From Flaccisagitta enflata (lineage: Eukaryota; Chaetognatha; Sagittoidea; Aphragmophora), in assembly GCA_965153355.1 (NCBI GenBank), contig OZ231128.1:310001-374000 (forward strand): DNA of 64,000 bases, read 5' to 3'. Within the stretch, counting starts at the first letter, position 1, and every line of letters begins with the position of its first letter. The position numbers and the translations under genes were made by a program. Below, piece by piece: positions 1 through 11,345 of the stretch. The notes under the pieces are model-generated. The model was not told the DNA's origin, made no database searches, and saw nothing but the letters and a program-made list of their open reading frames with translations.

Positions 1-321
1 AACATCCCTCACTATGACGCATGAAATGACTAATTGTCAGCAGGTCAGAACTGATGCCAATTTAACTTCAGTTTTTATTCGCGTGCGCGCGACTCTACAC
101 TCCGCTTTGTCCGTCCGTCTGTCCGTCGGTTGGTCTGTCGGTCCATCACACTTTTACTTTTTTTATCAATTTTTTTTTCTGTAAGTCATTTTAAGTCATT
201 TTAGAGCATACTAAGTCATTCCAATTCATTCTAAGTCATCCTAAGTCATTATGTAAGTCTCGCACGCGACTTATAGATGTTGGCCTTGTTTTTTTAATAA
301 AAGGTCATCACATCAAAATTT
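1..321 (-). mobile_element. Family A HINE-like element, short copy (78-288)
   Basis: Read on the minus strand, the element runs from a CAAGGCC start (at 288) to a GTCGCG-type palindromic end (at about 78). Between them lie a GTAAGTCATTTTAAGTCATT-type tandem core and a GTCC/GTCG/GTCT tetranucleotide run beside the palindrome. At about 210 bp it is the shortest family A copy here. T runs flank both ends. No coding potential is seen in the surrounding bases. Confidence 0.6.
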
Positions 322-656
322 TACTTTATCTTCTTTGAATACAGCCAACAGAAATCTGGCATCTGTAGAAAAGTGTTGATGTGCTTGACATTTTGGTGTG
401 GGCAGGATCAGGAGCAGTGCTGTTAAAACCGCCTAAAAACGCCAAATGCACTCTTAGTCCAGTGCATGTGACTAAAATCTGATTTGTCAGACTGTTAGTT
501 GTATGGTTGGTCAGACTTAGTTCTTTTTTGGCGTTTTCAGGCGGTCTTAACAGCACTGCTCCTGCTCCTGCTCACACCAAAATGTCAAGCACATCAACAC
601 TTTTCTACATATGCCAAATCAAGTTTCTGTCTGCTGTATTCAATGAAGATAAAGTG
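322..656. repeat. Inverted-repeat (hairpin) element
   Basis: The arms 322-447 and 531-656 are near-complementary: TTTATCTTC...GAATACAGC pairs with GCTGTATTCAATGAAGATAA, and the pairing continues inward to GGCGTTTTCAGGCGGT. The spacer is about 83 bp and contains a GTTGGTCAGAC stretch. GCAGGAGCAGTG-like and AACGCC motifs resemble the interior of families A and B, so this may be a derivative of them. There is no coding signal. Confidence 0.6.
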
Positions 657-908
657 TCCTCTCGCACTCCTATTCCTTCAATTTTGGTTACCTGTTCATA
701 GAAAAGTGGTGCTGATGGTGCAAAATGAAACCTCCCGCACTCTTAGTCTTTTCCTTAGAGAAGTGGTGCTAATGGTAACGCGAAGGCGAAAATGACGGGC
801 AATCACAGAGCGGATCTTTAAAGCAAGTCATTATCACCTGAGCAACAGATTTTATACATTTCCCTTCATATTACAATTGTTAGTTGTGGAAGCGGCAACG
901 ATTCTATA

Positions 909-1135
909 AGGGCCTGTTTCTACTCGTGACAATCGCGTTTTTAACGCTCCGCTCACTCACTCCACAGCGGTCCGCTTCAATAAGCTTGCTATGCTCAATT
1001 GCTCTGTAAACGCGCTCGCTTACTCTCTTCCCTCACTCCCTGGTTGATATCCATCATATTGCATTATATGTGCTCTCGCTGTAAACGCGTTAAACGGACA
1101 CAATCGAGTTTTATGTCGTTCCTAAAAACACGCCC
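909..1135. mobile_element. GC-rich MITE, family E, diverged copy
   Basis: It begins GGGCCTGTTTCTACTCG and ends AAAAACACGCCC, degenerate forms of the family E terminal repeat GGGCGTGTTTCTAG. The interior is rich in CGCTC/GCTCAC words. It directly abuts the next family E copy, separated only by an 18-bp sequence that recurs after that copy. Confidence 0.5.
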
Positions 1136-1153
1136 TGAATGAGAGCCGACATA

Positions 1154-1427
1154 GGGCGTGTTTCTAGTGAAGACGAAAAACGTGTTTGTTCCCGTGAAAC
1201 GCGATAACAGTGTAAACACATATTCAAGAATTTCAACTGTCCCACGAGGGAGTGAGTGAAGTGAGTAAGCGAGCCCGTAAATGGAGCGAGCGAGTGAAGC
1301 GAGCATAGCGAAGCGGAGCGCTGCGGAGCGAGTGAGCGGAGTGAGCGGAGTGAGCGAGTGAGCGGGACGTAGCGAGCGACCGAGTGGCCTGTTCAAAACG
1401 CGGTTGTCTGACTAGAAATGCACGCCC
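1154..1427. mobile_element. GC-rich MITE, family E
   Basis: Terminal inverted repeats GGGCGTGTTTCTAGT and ACTAGAAATGCACGCCC bound a 274-bp element. The interior is built from GAGCGAGTGAGCGGAGTGAGC-like words and folds on itself. The 18-bp sequence TGAATGAGAGCCGACATA lies on both sides (1136-1153 and 1428-1445). That is longer than a usual target duplication and may reflect tandem duplication together with the neighbouring copy. No ORF is believable here. Confidence 0.65.
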
Positions 1428-1649
1428 TGAATGAGAGCCGACATACGAGGGTTGTAGAGGGGCCTATCCTCTCATTTCGTCCTCACAAGACTCAAGAGGA
1501 TCATTTCCTCCAATTCCAGCTTTTTTTCATTTCGAATTATGAAAATCGTTTTTTCAGAATCTTTTCAAATGATGTTAAGCCCGCCCTCCTTGGCTCTTTC
1601 GGTCTCACTTTCTTTTTCTTTCTTTCTCACTTTCTCTGTCTCTTTTTCA

Positions 1650-1693
1650 ATGTTTCTGTCTGTCTGTCTCTCTGTCTGTCTAACTGTCTCTAC

Positions 1694-1731
<38 letters not shown>

Positions 1732-1829
1732 GGTTTGTTTGTTTTTCGATCTGTGTGTCTATACGTCGGTCTGTGTGTTTACTCTGTTTCTATTTTTTCT
1801 TTCTTTCTTTCCTTCTTTCTTTCTTTCCT

Positions 1830-1904
<75 letters not shown>

Positions 1905-1917
1905 CTCTCTCTCTCTT

Positions 1918-1961
<44 letters not shown>

Positions 1962-1995
1962 GCTCCTTCCTTCATTCACTCATTCATTCATTCAT
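1650..1995. repeat. Compound TGTC / TTTC / TC microsatellite
   Basis: A GTCT run (1650-1735) is followed by TTTC (about 1796-1902), TC (1903-1960) and TTCA. The poly-Ser/Leu/Phe translations are artefacts of the repeat. Confidence 0.95.
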
Positions 1996-2164
1996 CGCAC
2001 GCGTGCACACATACGTGCGTTCATGCGCAATTACGCGCATGCGCCAACTTTAAATCGGCGTAGATTATTTCAGAAAGCATTCGAATTAAAAGAAGTAAAG
2101 AAGGAAAATTATAAAGCTTAAAGTCTCTCCATTCTATGAAGCCTAACCATATTTGGAAGGGAGG

Positions 2165-2173
2165 GAGAGAGAA

Positions 2174-2232
<59 letters not shown>

Positions 2233-2420
2233 ATTGATTTGATTTGATTTGTAATGTCCAATCAAGCGATGACACTTGTGTACAACATTAAGTACAAGGA
2301 CATGATTTTCATCACATTTTATCTAATCTACTTTTTCTATACAAAACTCCGCATTTCAGTAATAAATAAATAAATTCAAAAGGGCAGTAAATAAAAGAAT
2401 GATTGCAGAGTACATAAAGT
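2165..2420 (-). repeat. GA microsatellite followed by possible LINE 3' tail
   Basis: GA repeats (2165-2227) run into TTTGATTGATTTGATTTG and then unique sequence. A short microsatellite next to a TTGAT-type tail resembles the 3' end of CR1-like LINEs read on the minus strand. This is a weak inference with no coding sequence attached. Confidence 0.3.
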
Positions 2421-2523
2421 AAATGGCGTGGTTACAATATCCCAAATCCCACAATATCAGACACACAGACAGAGAGAAGAAGGGGGCCAGACAGACTGGT
2501 GAATGTAGTCCATTGTTTGTTGG

Positions 2524-2760
<237 letters not shown>

Positions 2761-2883
2761 GTGTGGCGATCATATCGCTCATAAAGAATTTTTTTTTCCT
2801 TGTCGACTTGGGAAAATATATTCGGCCGTGAATATTTTTTCAATTTTGAAAAGCAAATAAAAAGAAATGAGGATAGATGTCGC

Positions 2884-4520
2884 CCTTGAGGGCTGAGGCA
2901 AGGAAGGGGGGAAAGAAGTCTGAGAACTCTTGAGGGCTGAGGCAAGGAAGGGGGGAAAGAAGTCTGAGAACTCTTGAGGGCTGAGGCAAGGAAGGGGGGA
3001 AAGAAGTCTGAGAACTCTTGAGGGCTGAGGCAAGGAAGGGGGGAAAGAAGTCTTAGAACTCTTGAGGGCTGAGGAAAGGAAGGGGGGAAAGAAGTCTGAC
3101 AACTCTTGAGGGCTGAGGCAAGGAAGGGGGGAAAGAAGTCTTAGAACTCTTGAGGGCTGAGGCAAGGAAGGGGGGAAAGAAGTCTGACAACTCTTGAGGG
3201 CTGAGGCAAGGAAGGGGGGAACGAAGTCTGACAACTCTTGAGGGCTGAGGCAAGGAAGGGGGGAAAGAAGTCTGACAACTCTTGAGGGCTGAGGCAAGGA
3301 AGGGGGAAAGAAGTCTTAGAACTCTTGAGGGCTGAGGCAAGGAAGGGGGGAAAGAAGTCTGACAACTCTTGAGGGCTGAGGCAAGGAAGGGGGGAAAGAA
3401 GTCTGACAACTCTTGAGGGCTGAGGCAAGGAAGGGGGAAAGAAGTCTTAGAACTCTTGAGGGCTGAGGCAAGGAAGGGGGGAAAGAAGTCTGAGAACTCT
3501 TGAGGGCTAAGGTAAGGAAGGGGGGAAAGAAGTCTGACAACTCTTGAGGGCTGAGGCAAGGAAGGGGGGAAAGAAGTCTTAGAACTCTTGAGGGCTGAGG
3601 CAAGGAAGGGGGGAAAGAAGTCTGACAACTCTTGAGGGCTGAGGCAAGGAAGGGGGGAAAGAAGTCTGACAACTCTTGAGGGCTGAGGCAAGGAAGGGGG
3701 GAAAGAAGTCTGACAACTCTTGAGGGCTGAGGCAAGGAAGGGGGGAAAGAAGTCTTAGAACTCTTGAGGGCTGAGGCAAGGAAGGGGGGAAAGAAGTCTG
3801 ACAACTCTTGAGGGCTGAGGCAAGGAAGGGGGGAAAGAAGTCTGACAACTCTTGAGGGCTGAGGCAAGGAAGGGGGAAAGAAGTCTTAGAACTCTTGAGG
3901 GCTGAGGCAAGGAAGGGGGGAAAGAAGTCTGAGAACTCTTGAGGGCTAAGGTAAGGAAGGGGGGAAAGAAGTCTGACAACTCTTGAGGGCTGAGGCAAGG
4001 AAGGGGGATAAGAATTCTTAGAACTCTTAAGGGCTGAGGCAAGGAAGGGGGGAAAGAAGTCTGACAACTCTTGAGGGCTGAGGCAAGGAAGGGGGGAACG
4101 AAGTCTGACAACTCTTGAGGGCTGAGGCAAGGAAGGGGGGAAAGAAGTCTGACAACTCTTGAGGGCTGAGGCAAGGAAGGGGGAAAGAAGTCTTAGAACT
4201 CTTGAGGGCTGAGGCAAGGAAGGGGGGAAAGAAGTCTGACAACTCTTGAGGGCTGAGGCAAGGAAGGGGGGAAAGAAGTCTGACAACTCTTGAGGGCTGA
4301 GGCAAGGAAGGGGGGAAAGAAGTCTTAGAACTCTTGAGGGCTGAGGCAAGGAAGGGGGGAAAGAAGTCTGAGAACTCTTGAGGGCTAAGGTAAGGAAGGG
4401 GGGAAAGAAGTCTGACAACTCTTGAGGGCTGAGGCAAGGAAGGGGGATAAGAATTCTTAGAACTCTTAAGGGCTGAGGCAAGGAAGGGGGGAAAGAAGTC
4501 TGAGAACTCTTGAGGGCTAA
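2884..4520. repeat. 44-bp minisatellite, about 37 copies
   Basis: The unit begins GAGGGCTGAGGCAAGGAAGG and continues to AAGAAGTCT plus a variable TGA/TTA, then ACTCTT. Units are 42-44 bp because the G run varies (5-6 G). Variant units recur at a fixed distance: GGGGGATAAGAATTCTT at about 4003 and 4443, and GGCTAAGGTAAGG near 3506, 3942 and 4382. These are about 440 bp (10 units) apart, so blocks of ten were duplicated. The long minus-strand open frames arise because the unit lacks stops and are not evidence for a protein. Confidence 0.95.
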
Positions 4521-5345
4521 GGCTCTGTAGCAAGGAAAAGGGGAAGGCGATCTGACAACTCTTTTGAGCTGAGGCTCTGTGGCAAGCCATCAATCCATAA
4601 TGAGACCGCCGCAAGAGCTCAAATGTTCATGCTGCCTTCAACAGTCCAAAAAATTTTTTGAGTGGCAATAAATCTTCATTTTTATGTGGAAGGAAGAACA
4701 GAAAAAAACTTTGGAATTGATTTTCCCATTGACTTTTGCCTATGGCTTTTCTATCTCTGCAGAGTAACCAGGTTGATTATTTTGGTTCTCTCAAAAATGA
4801 TTCAGACATCAAAATTTCTATGGGAAAAAGAGCGCTTAAGCCGCACCAGTTACATTCGTCTCTAATAGAAGGTGGGAAAGAAGTCTGAGGACTTTTGAGG
4901 CTCTGCAGCAAGAAAGGGCGGAAAGAAGTCTAAAAACTCTTAAGGGCTGAGGCTCTGCAGCAAGGAAGGGGGAAAAAAGTCCAAGAACTCTTGAGGGCTG
5001 CTTCTTTGTGGCTAGAAAGAGGGCCACAAAGTCTGAGGACTTTTGAGGGTCGAGGCTCTGCAGCAAGAAAGGGCGGAAAGAAGACTAAAAACTCTTAAGG
5101 GCTGAGGCTCTGCAGCAAGGAAGGGGGAAAGAAGTCCAAGAACTCTTGAGGGCTGCTTCTTTGCGGCTAGAAAGAGGGCCACAAAGTCTGAGCACTTTTT
5201 AGGGCCGAGGCTCAGCAACAAGAAAGGGCCGAAAGAAGTCTGAGGAATTTTGAGGGCCGAGGCTCTGTGGCAACAAAGGGGGGAAAGAAGTCTAAGAAGT
5301 CTAGAGGGATAAGGCTTTGCGGCATCGAAGGGGGGGGGGGTGTGG
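4521..5345. repeat. Diverged flank of the 44-bp minisatellite
   Basis: After unique DNA at 4620-4865, the same words (GAAAGAAGTCT, ACTCTTGAGGG) return in longer units that also contain GGCTCTGCAGCAAG. Three sub-units of about 50 bp form a period of about 150 bp: GTCTGAG(G/C)AC occurs at 4883, 5031 and 5186. This looks like an older, less homogenised edge of the array at 2884-4520. Confidence 0.75.
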
Positions 5346-5395
5346 AAGAAATCTAAGAAAATTTGAGCGCGGTGAGTAAGAAAGCGACAGAGACA

Positions 5396-5923
5396 GCAAC
5401 CAGACCAGATAGGCAGCATTTCAGTCGCGGTCCGCGACTCGCGGACGGTTGGGCAGGCGCGGTGATGCAAAAACCCCTCGAAATTCAACAAGGCCAACAT
5501 CTATAAGTCGCGTGCGGAACATGAATAACTTAAGAGGACTTAAATTGACTTTGAATGACTCAAGATGACTTTAAATGACTTAAAATGACTTAAAATGACT
5601 TAAATGACTGAATTTACCTGATTGACTTAAGTGACTTAATATAACTTAAAATGACTTAATATGACTTAGAATGACTTAGATTGACTTAGAATGACTTGCA
5701 ATCACTCAAAAATGGCATTTAAGAAGGCCCAAAAAGCTTAAAAACGCCAAAAAAGTAATAAGGGGTCAGACCGACAAACAGACTGACAGACCGACGGACC
5801 GACAAAGCGGGTTGTAGAGTCGCGTAGCACACGACTAAGAATGTTACAGACAGACGGACCGTTGGATCGATGGACCGACGGACCAACCGACACGGCAAGG
5901 TTTATAGTCGCTTGTCCGCGACT
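5396..5923 (+). mobile_element. Family B HINE-like element split by a family A insertion
   Basis: The left part (5396-5488) carries CAGTCGCG...GCGGACGGTTGGGCAGG. The right part (5837-5923) carries GACGGACC runs, ACGGCAAGG and the end TCCGCGACT. Together they align with the uninterrupted copy at 26855-27022. The family A element 5489-5836 lies between them. About 180 bp remain once the insert is removed. A 14-bp GTCCGCGACT duplication sits near the left end. Confidence 0.7.
5489..5836 (+). mobile_element. Family A HINE-like element nested in family B
   Basis: It starts CAAGGCCAACATCTATAAG, then GTCGCGTGCGG, a 10-bp GACTTAAAAT-type tandem core (5545-5705), AAAACGCC, a GACC tetranucleotide run and GTAGAGTCGCGTAGCACACG ending in ACT. 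It inserted within the AATTCAAAA of a family B element, with A residues on both sides and no clear duplication. That fits Helentron-type insertion between two A/T residues. Confidence 0.75.
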
Positions 5924-6571
5924 TAAAAAAGGTTTGTAAAGATTGACACCATGAATGGAGCGAAAAAAAGTGAGGAAAAAGTACAAGGACTGACATCATG
6001 GTGAATGGAATAAAGAAATAAAGAAGGAAGAAAGAAATAGAAAAAGAAAGGAAAGGAAAGGAAAGGAAAAGAAAGGAAAGGAAAGGAAAAGAAGGCAAAG
6101 GATAAACCGGATAAAGGTTCGAGAAAATGTCGAAATGTCGCGATGAGGGAAACATGTATAGACAAATCGTAAAGGCAAGACTTCAACAATGACATAAGCG
6201 TGAGCAACAAAAGAAAAGAACATCACATGGCTTCTTTCGATCTTGTTGACCAGCTTGGATTTGCTAAAACTACTAAAAGTGAGTGACAATTTGAAGAAAA
6301 CTAGTAAGTTTTTCAAATCTAGATCAGGCAGGAAGTTGTTGCCGAATTCGTCTAGAAATGGTGACAGTTTGAGCATAGAAAAAACTGAAACTAATTGATC
6401 AGAGATATAGCATGCACATAACATAAACCAAATATAAAACATAAATTGTGGGGAGAGAAGATAGAGACCGGTAAATTGATGTCAAAGAGATACTGAGGTT
6501 GAGGAAACGACTGTAAGCGTGATGAGGGACATTGGGACCATAAATTGACATCGATACAAGACAAGACTTAG
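5924..6571. other. No gene seen; purine-rich DNA
   Basis: This holds a (GGAAA)n stretch at about 6035-6095 and otherwise unassigned sequence. Minus-strand open frames here are short and pyrimidine-biased, with no recognisable domain. Confidence 0.6.
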
Positions 6572-6820
6572 GGGGCGTTTCTAGTCATAGACAACCGCGT
6601 TTTGAACGGGCCACTCGGTCGCTTGCTACGTTCGTTCGCTGGCACCGCTCACTCCGCTCACTCGCTCCGCAGCGCTTCACTCGCTCACTCCTTTTACGGG
6701 CTCGCTCACTCACTTCTCTCACTCCCTCGTGGGACAGTTGAAAATCTTGAATATATGTTCATACTGTTATCGCGTTTCACGGGAACAAACGCGTTTTTGG
6801 CGCTCACTAGAAACACGCTC
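6572..6820. mobile_element. GC-rich MITE, family E
   Basis: The ends GGGCGTTTCTAGTCA and ACTAGAAACACGCTC bound about 250 bp. The interior carries CCACTCGGTCGCTTGC, repeated GCTCACTC words and GTGGGACAGTTGAAA, all shared with 25449-25716 and (inverted) 1154-1427. It is non-coding. Confidence 0.7.
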
Positions 6821-6938
6821 TAAGAAATGAAGGGCGACCAGCGTGAGGAAGAGGCCTAGGGGGGGGGGGGAAATAGAAAGTAATTCATTTGTGACTTATT
6901 GTGGAATAATGTGAAAAAAAATGAAAAGAAAGAAAGGA

Positions 6939-6941
6939 TGA

Positions 6942-7009
<68 letters not shown>

Positions 7010-7093
7010 AATGAAGAAAGAACGAAAGAAAGAAAGAAAGAAAGAAAGTAGGAAAGTAGGAAAGAAAGAAAGAAAGAAATGAAGCAAGAACGA

Positions 7094-7177
<84 letters not shown>

Positions 7178-7414
7178 AGGAAAGAAATGAAGAAAGAACA
7201 AAAGAAAGATAGAAAAAAAAAAGAAAGGGAGAAAGAAAGAATGAAAGACCGACCGACCGACCGACCGACCGACCGACCGACCGACCGACCGACCGACCGA
7301 CCGACCGACCGACCGACCGACCGACCGACCGACCGACCGACCGACCGACCGACCGACCGACCGACCGACCGACCGACCGACCGACCGACCGACCGACCGA
7401 CCGACCGACCAACC

Positions 7415-7456
<42 letters not shown>

Positions 7457-7568
7457 AAGAAAGAAAGAAAGAAAGAACGAAAGAAAGAAAGAAAAAAAGA
7501 AAGAAAGAATGAAAAAATGAAAGAATGAAAGAATGAAAGAATGAAAGAATGAAAGAAAGAAAGAAAAA

Positions 7569-7636
<68 letters not shown>

Positions 7637-7640
7637 AAAA
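6939..7640. repeat. Compound tetranucleotide array: GAAA, CCGA, GACA, GAAA
   Basis: (GAAA)n occupies 6939-7245, a pure (CCGA)n of about 40 copies occupies 7248-7410, (GACA)n follows to 7455, and GAAA/GAAT runs go to 7640. The CCGA and GACA blocks are the same tetranucleotides found inside the family A/B elements. The long Pro-Thr-Asp-Arg and Gly-Arg-Ser-Val translations are artefacts. Confidence 0.97.
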
Positions 7641-8336
7641 CGACAGAGTAATGTCATCAATTTTGGTAAGAAGGTGGGAGGAAGACAAGAGACAAGATGA
7701 GAAATGTGGTAATTAAAAAGAGAAAACCGAGGAGGAAAAAATGGAGGAAAGAGGATAAAAGCTGAGTGAAAGTCTGAAAGGAAAGACACAAGCCCAATAG
7801 GACAACAGTCGCGTGCTATAAACCTACTGTATAACATAACACAAAATTCAATACTCGCCTTAAAAAGATCACACTTTTCACGATTTCTTTCCAGTCGACA
7901 ATAGCCGCCTTTATTGTCATGATTACATACAGTGGGACCTCGGCATTACGGTCTTGATGAGACTGGATGTTTTTGACCATTAATGAGGGGTACTGTTAGC
8001 ATAAAATTATCTGTTAATGTGTAAGTAATGTAACGCAATAACTGAACCAATATCTTTCATCCATTATAGGCAAATTTGTGTCAAGCTTGAGACTGTTAAT
8101 TCGGGTTAAAACTGTAACTACAAAATCAAATGATATATAATTAAAGGTATTATGTGATTACTTGATGACACACTTTTGTTTCCAAATTGTCCATAAAAGG
8201 CTGTAATGGGAACAATGCTAGGATGGATTGACGTAGGGACCAACCGACTGACTAGCAAACCAACACAGCTGTGTCTAGACTATAGACTCTATAGTATAGA
8301 GTCACATGTTCTTGACTAAAAGTAAACAAGGCCGGA
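7641..8336. other. No gene; one end of a Tc1-like MITE near 7931
   Basis: TACAGTGGGACCTCGGCAT at about 7930 begins a stretch that matches, in reverse complement, the sequence ending at about 53167 (TACAGCGGGACCTCGGCAT on that strand). The match continues through GACTGGAT...TTTTTGACCATTAA. The opposite end was not located. The rest is AT-rich and unassigned. Confidence 0.45.
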
Positions 8337-8525
8337 TACATGGCTACCGAAGTCGCGTGCAGGTGGGCAGGGGCCATATTTGAGGTCGCCAGATCATTTG
8401 GGCAGGAGCAGTGAGGTCAAAGAAATAAAATCATAAAAAAAGTAAAGTGTGACCGACCAAACGACCAACCGACCAACCAACCAACCGACGGACAAAGCGA
8501 GTTGTAGAGTCGCGTGCACGCGACT
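8337..8525 (+). mobile_element. Family B HINE-like element
   Basis: It starts CAAGGCCGGATACATGGC, then GTCGCGTGCAGGTGGGCAGG, TTGAGGTC, AAAATCATAAAAAAAGTAAA, a GACCAACC run, and ends GTAGAGTCGCGTGCACGCGA plus CT. It is nearly identical in layout to 48339-48522. At 189 bp it has no tandem core and no ORF. Confidence 0.8.
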
Positions 8526-9127
8526 AAAAATGTTTGGAAGAAAAAAATGTAAGAAGGAAGCAGATATTGTGTTATTATGGAGATGGGAAAGGAGAGAAGA
8601 AGAGGGCCAAAAAGCAATGTGTCAGCGGCCAGGAGTACCGAAAAAGGCAAAAAATGTTTAATGTTACTCACTGCGTCAATCAACAGATGGACCAATCCAG
8701 AGAATGATAGATAGATTCCGAAATAGAGGTCCTCATTTTGAGTGAGTCATTGGCAAGGCAGAAAGAAAAAACAGAATTCATGTTCTTGCCATGAATTGAA
8801 CTCCTGATTCTTAAAATGCCATTCTTTTGTCGTTGATTACCTATCATGGTAGGAAGAAGTGCAATTAAAGGAAATAACAAGAAACATGATGTCAAATCAT
8901 GTTTAGGTGTTAGATTCCATGTGCTGTTCCTAAACTAAGCTCATCGCTGCTTGCTTAGCTCACTCACTTTGCAGAGAGCGACTTCCAATGATCATTTTTT
9001 TTCTCGCGCTTTGATGCTTCATGTGACGGCGCTTGACAAACTCATGAAACACTGTCTACGCTGTTTTGACAAGATAAACGGGATAATCAAAGCGGAAACA
9101 AGGCCATTGAAAAAGTGAAAAAGTGAA
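8526..9127. other. No gene seen
   Basis: This is mixed-composition DNA without a domain-bearing open frame or clear repeat. The longest open frames are under 95 codons and show no recognisable motif. Confidence 0.5.
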
Positions 9128-9245
9128 AATGGTCCGCGGTGCCTGTTGCCCTGCGCAATGTGATGTGGAAATGTTGTGGCGCAAGAGCAGGGCAGCGGCC
9201 CAACAGGACTGATGTCCTGCAGAACACAGGGGAGAATTTCAATAA
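9128..9245 (+). mobile_element. Family D element, single end
   Basis: ATGGTCCGCGGTGCCTGTTG, CCCTGC...AGCAGGGCAGCGGCCC and TGTCCTGCAGAACACAGGGG are the terminal hairpin block of family D. No opposite end follows nearby, so this is a solo or truncated end. Confidence 0.6.
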
Positions 9246-9336
9246 TTCCATATTTGGACATATTAGGACAAAAATATAAAGCCAGTACCTTGACATGACA
9301 GCTTTTGCATAAAAGTGTTATTTAGCATGTAGTGAT

Positions 9337-9506
9337 GTGGAAGCGGAAGCGGAAGCGGAAGCGGAAGCGGTTTTCAGAATCTTAGTGGAAGCGGAAGCCG
9401 AAGCGGAAGCGGAAATTTAAAATCAAATGGAAGCGGAAGCGGAAGCGGAAGCAGATACAGTGGAAGCGGAAGCGGAAGCGCTGAAAGCTTCCGCTTCCAC
9501 CTATAC
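9337..9506. repeat. GGAAGC minisatellite with inverted ends
   Basis: Blocks of (GGAAGC)n are separated by short AT-rich spacers. The tract opens with GTGGAAGCGG and closes with CGCTTCCACC, so its ends are inverted copies. The flank GCATGTAGTGATGTGG recurs inverted beside the second such tract at 11924-12175. Confidence 0.8.
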
Positions 9507-9644
9507 ATATTATAAGGCTTGAGCAATTGTATAAGGTAATAGGATTAAGATATTATTGGGTATTTGGTTTTGCCAATATATGTAACTATTCAATACACTA
9601 TACAAGACAATGCAGTGATAAAAGAGACAGTAAGGAAAAAAATC

Positions 9645-10075
9645 AAGTGAGAGTCAAAAAAAAAAAAAAAAGATCAGTTAAATAGATAACCATTCATGAT
9701 TCTGAAAAGAGAATAAGTAAAACTGATAAATAAAGAAGAAGAAGAAGAAAATAAAGATTAAGTGAAAGTAAAGATGGATAAAAGATTAAAAAAAGGAAGA
9801 GGAAAAGGAAATTGTGTGAGTTTAGGTGACTGAAAGAAAAAGGAAAAGAGGAGGAAAAAGAGGAAGAGGAAAAGGAAGAAAAGATAATAAGAGTTTTGGT
9901 GAGTAAAGATTAAGGAACAGCAAGAGGAAGAGTTTGAGTTAGCAAAAGATGAAGAAGAGGAGGAGGAAAAAGAAGAATGCACATCTGTTATGGAGAGAGT
10001 AAATAGCTAGACATCCTAGGGGTGAAGAAGAGGATAAAAAAAATAGAAATATAGATAAAAGAAGAAAGAAAGAAT
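9645..10075. other. Purine-rich low-complexity DNA, no gene
   Basis: An A run (9655-9672) and irregular GAA/GGAAAA repeats fill the stretch. Minus-strand open frames here are Ser/Phe artefacts. Confidence 0.7.
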
Positions 10076-10448
<373 letters not shown>

Positions 10449-10974
10449 ACTAGTCATCCAAGGATCGCACATGGTCAGCGGTACCCGATGCCCTGCTGGG
10501 AGTGATCCAGTGAAGAGGTGGAGTGAGAGCAGGGCAGCGACCCCAAAGGACCGATGTCCTGTAGAACACAGGGGGGAATTTTGAGACGTCCGTCCATCCT
10601 GAGGGGGCATATTTCAGGCTTAAGATGGCTGATTTAGGCCACTGAAGGCATATTTGGGGACTAGAGGGCAGAAATAAGGCTTGGAGAGCAGATTTGAGGT
10701 TTTGAGGGCTGATTTGATGCTTGAAAGGCTGATTAAAGATCTGGAGGTTAGATTTGAGGTCTGAAAGGCAAATTTGAGGCATGGGGGAGGCTAATTTCAA
10801 GCCAAGAGGGCTGATTTAAGGTCTGGAGGGCTAGATTGAGGCCTGAAAGGGCTACTTTGAGGCCTCGATGGTCTACGGGGGGGGGACGGAAGGACGGAAG
10901 GATGGACGGAAGGACGGACGTCTCAAAATTCCCCCTGTGTTCTACAGGACATCAGCACTTTGGGGCCGCTGCCC
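10449..10974. mobile_element. Complete family D element
   Basis: The left end is CATCCAAGGATCGCACATGG, then CCCTGCT, a 30-nt loop, AGCAGGGC, the stem CCTGTAGAACACAGG and GACGTCCGTCC. The core is a tandem of about 20-25 bp (GGCTGATTTGAGGTCTG-like). The right end repeats the block inverted: GACGGAAGGACGG run, GACGTCTCAAAATTCCCCC, TGTGTTCTACAGGACATCAG, GGGGCCGCTGCCC. GA microsatellites flank both sides, with a 350-bp one starting at the right end. No ORF. Confidence 0.8.
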
Positions 10975-10978
10975 AAAA

Positions 10979-11345
<367 letters not shown>

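Noticed and set aside
2779-4614. Proline/serine-rich minus-strand frames of up to 300 codons
   Set aside because: They follow the 44-bp minisatellite unit, which lacks stops. Three frames are open at once and no start or domain is distinctive.
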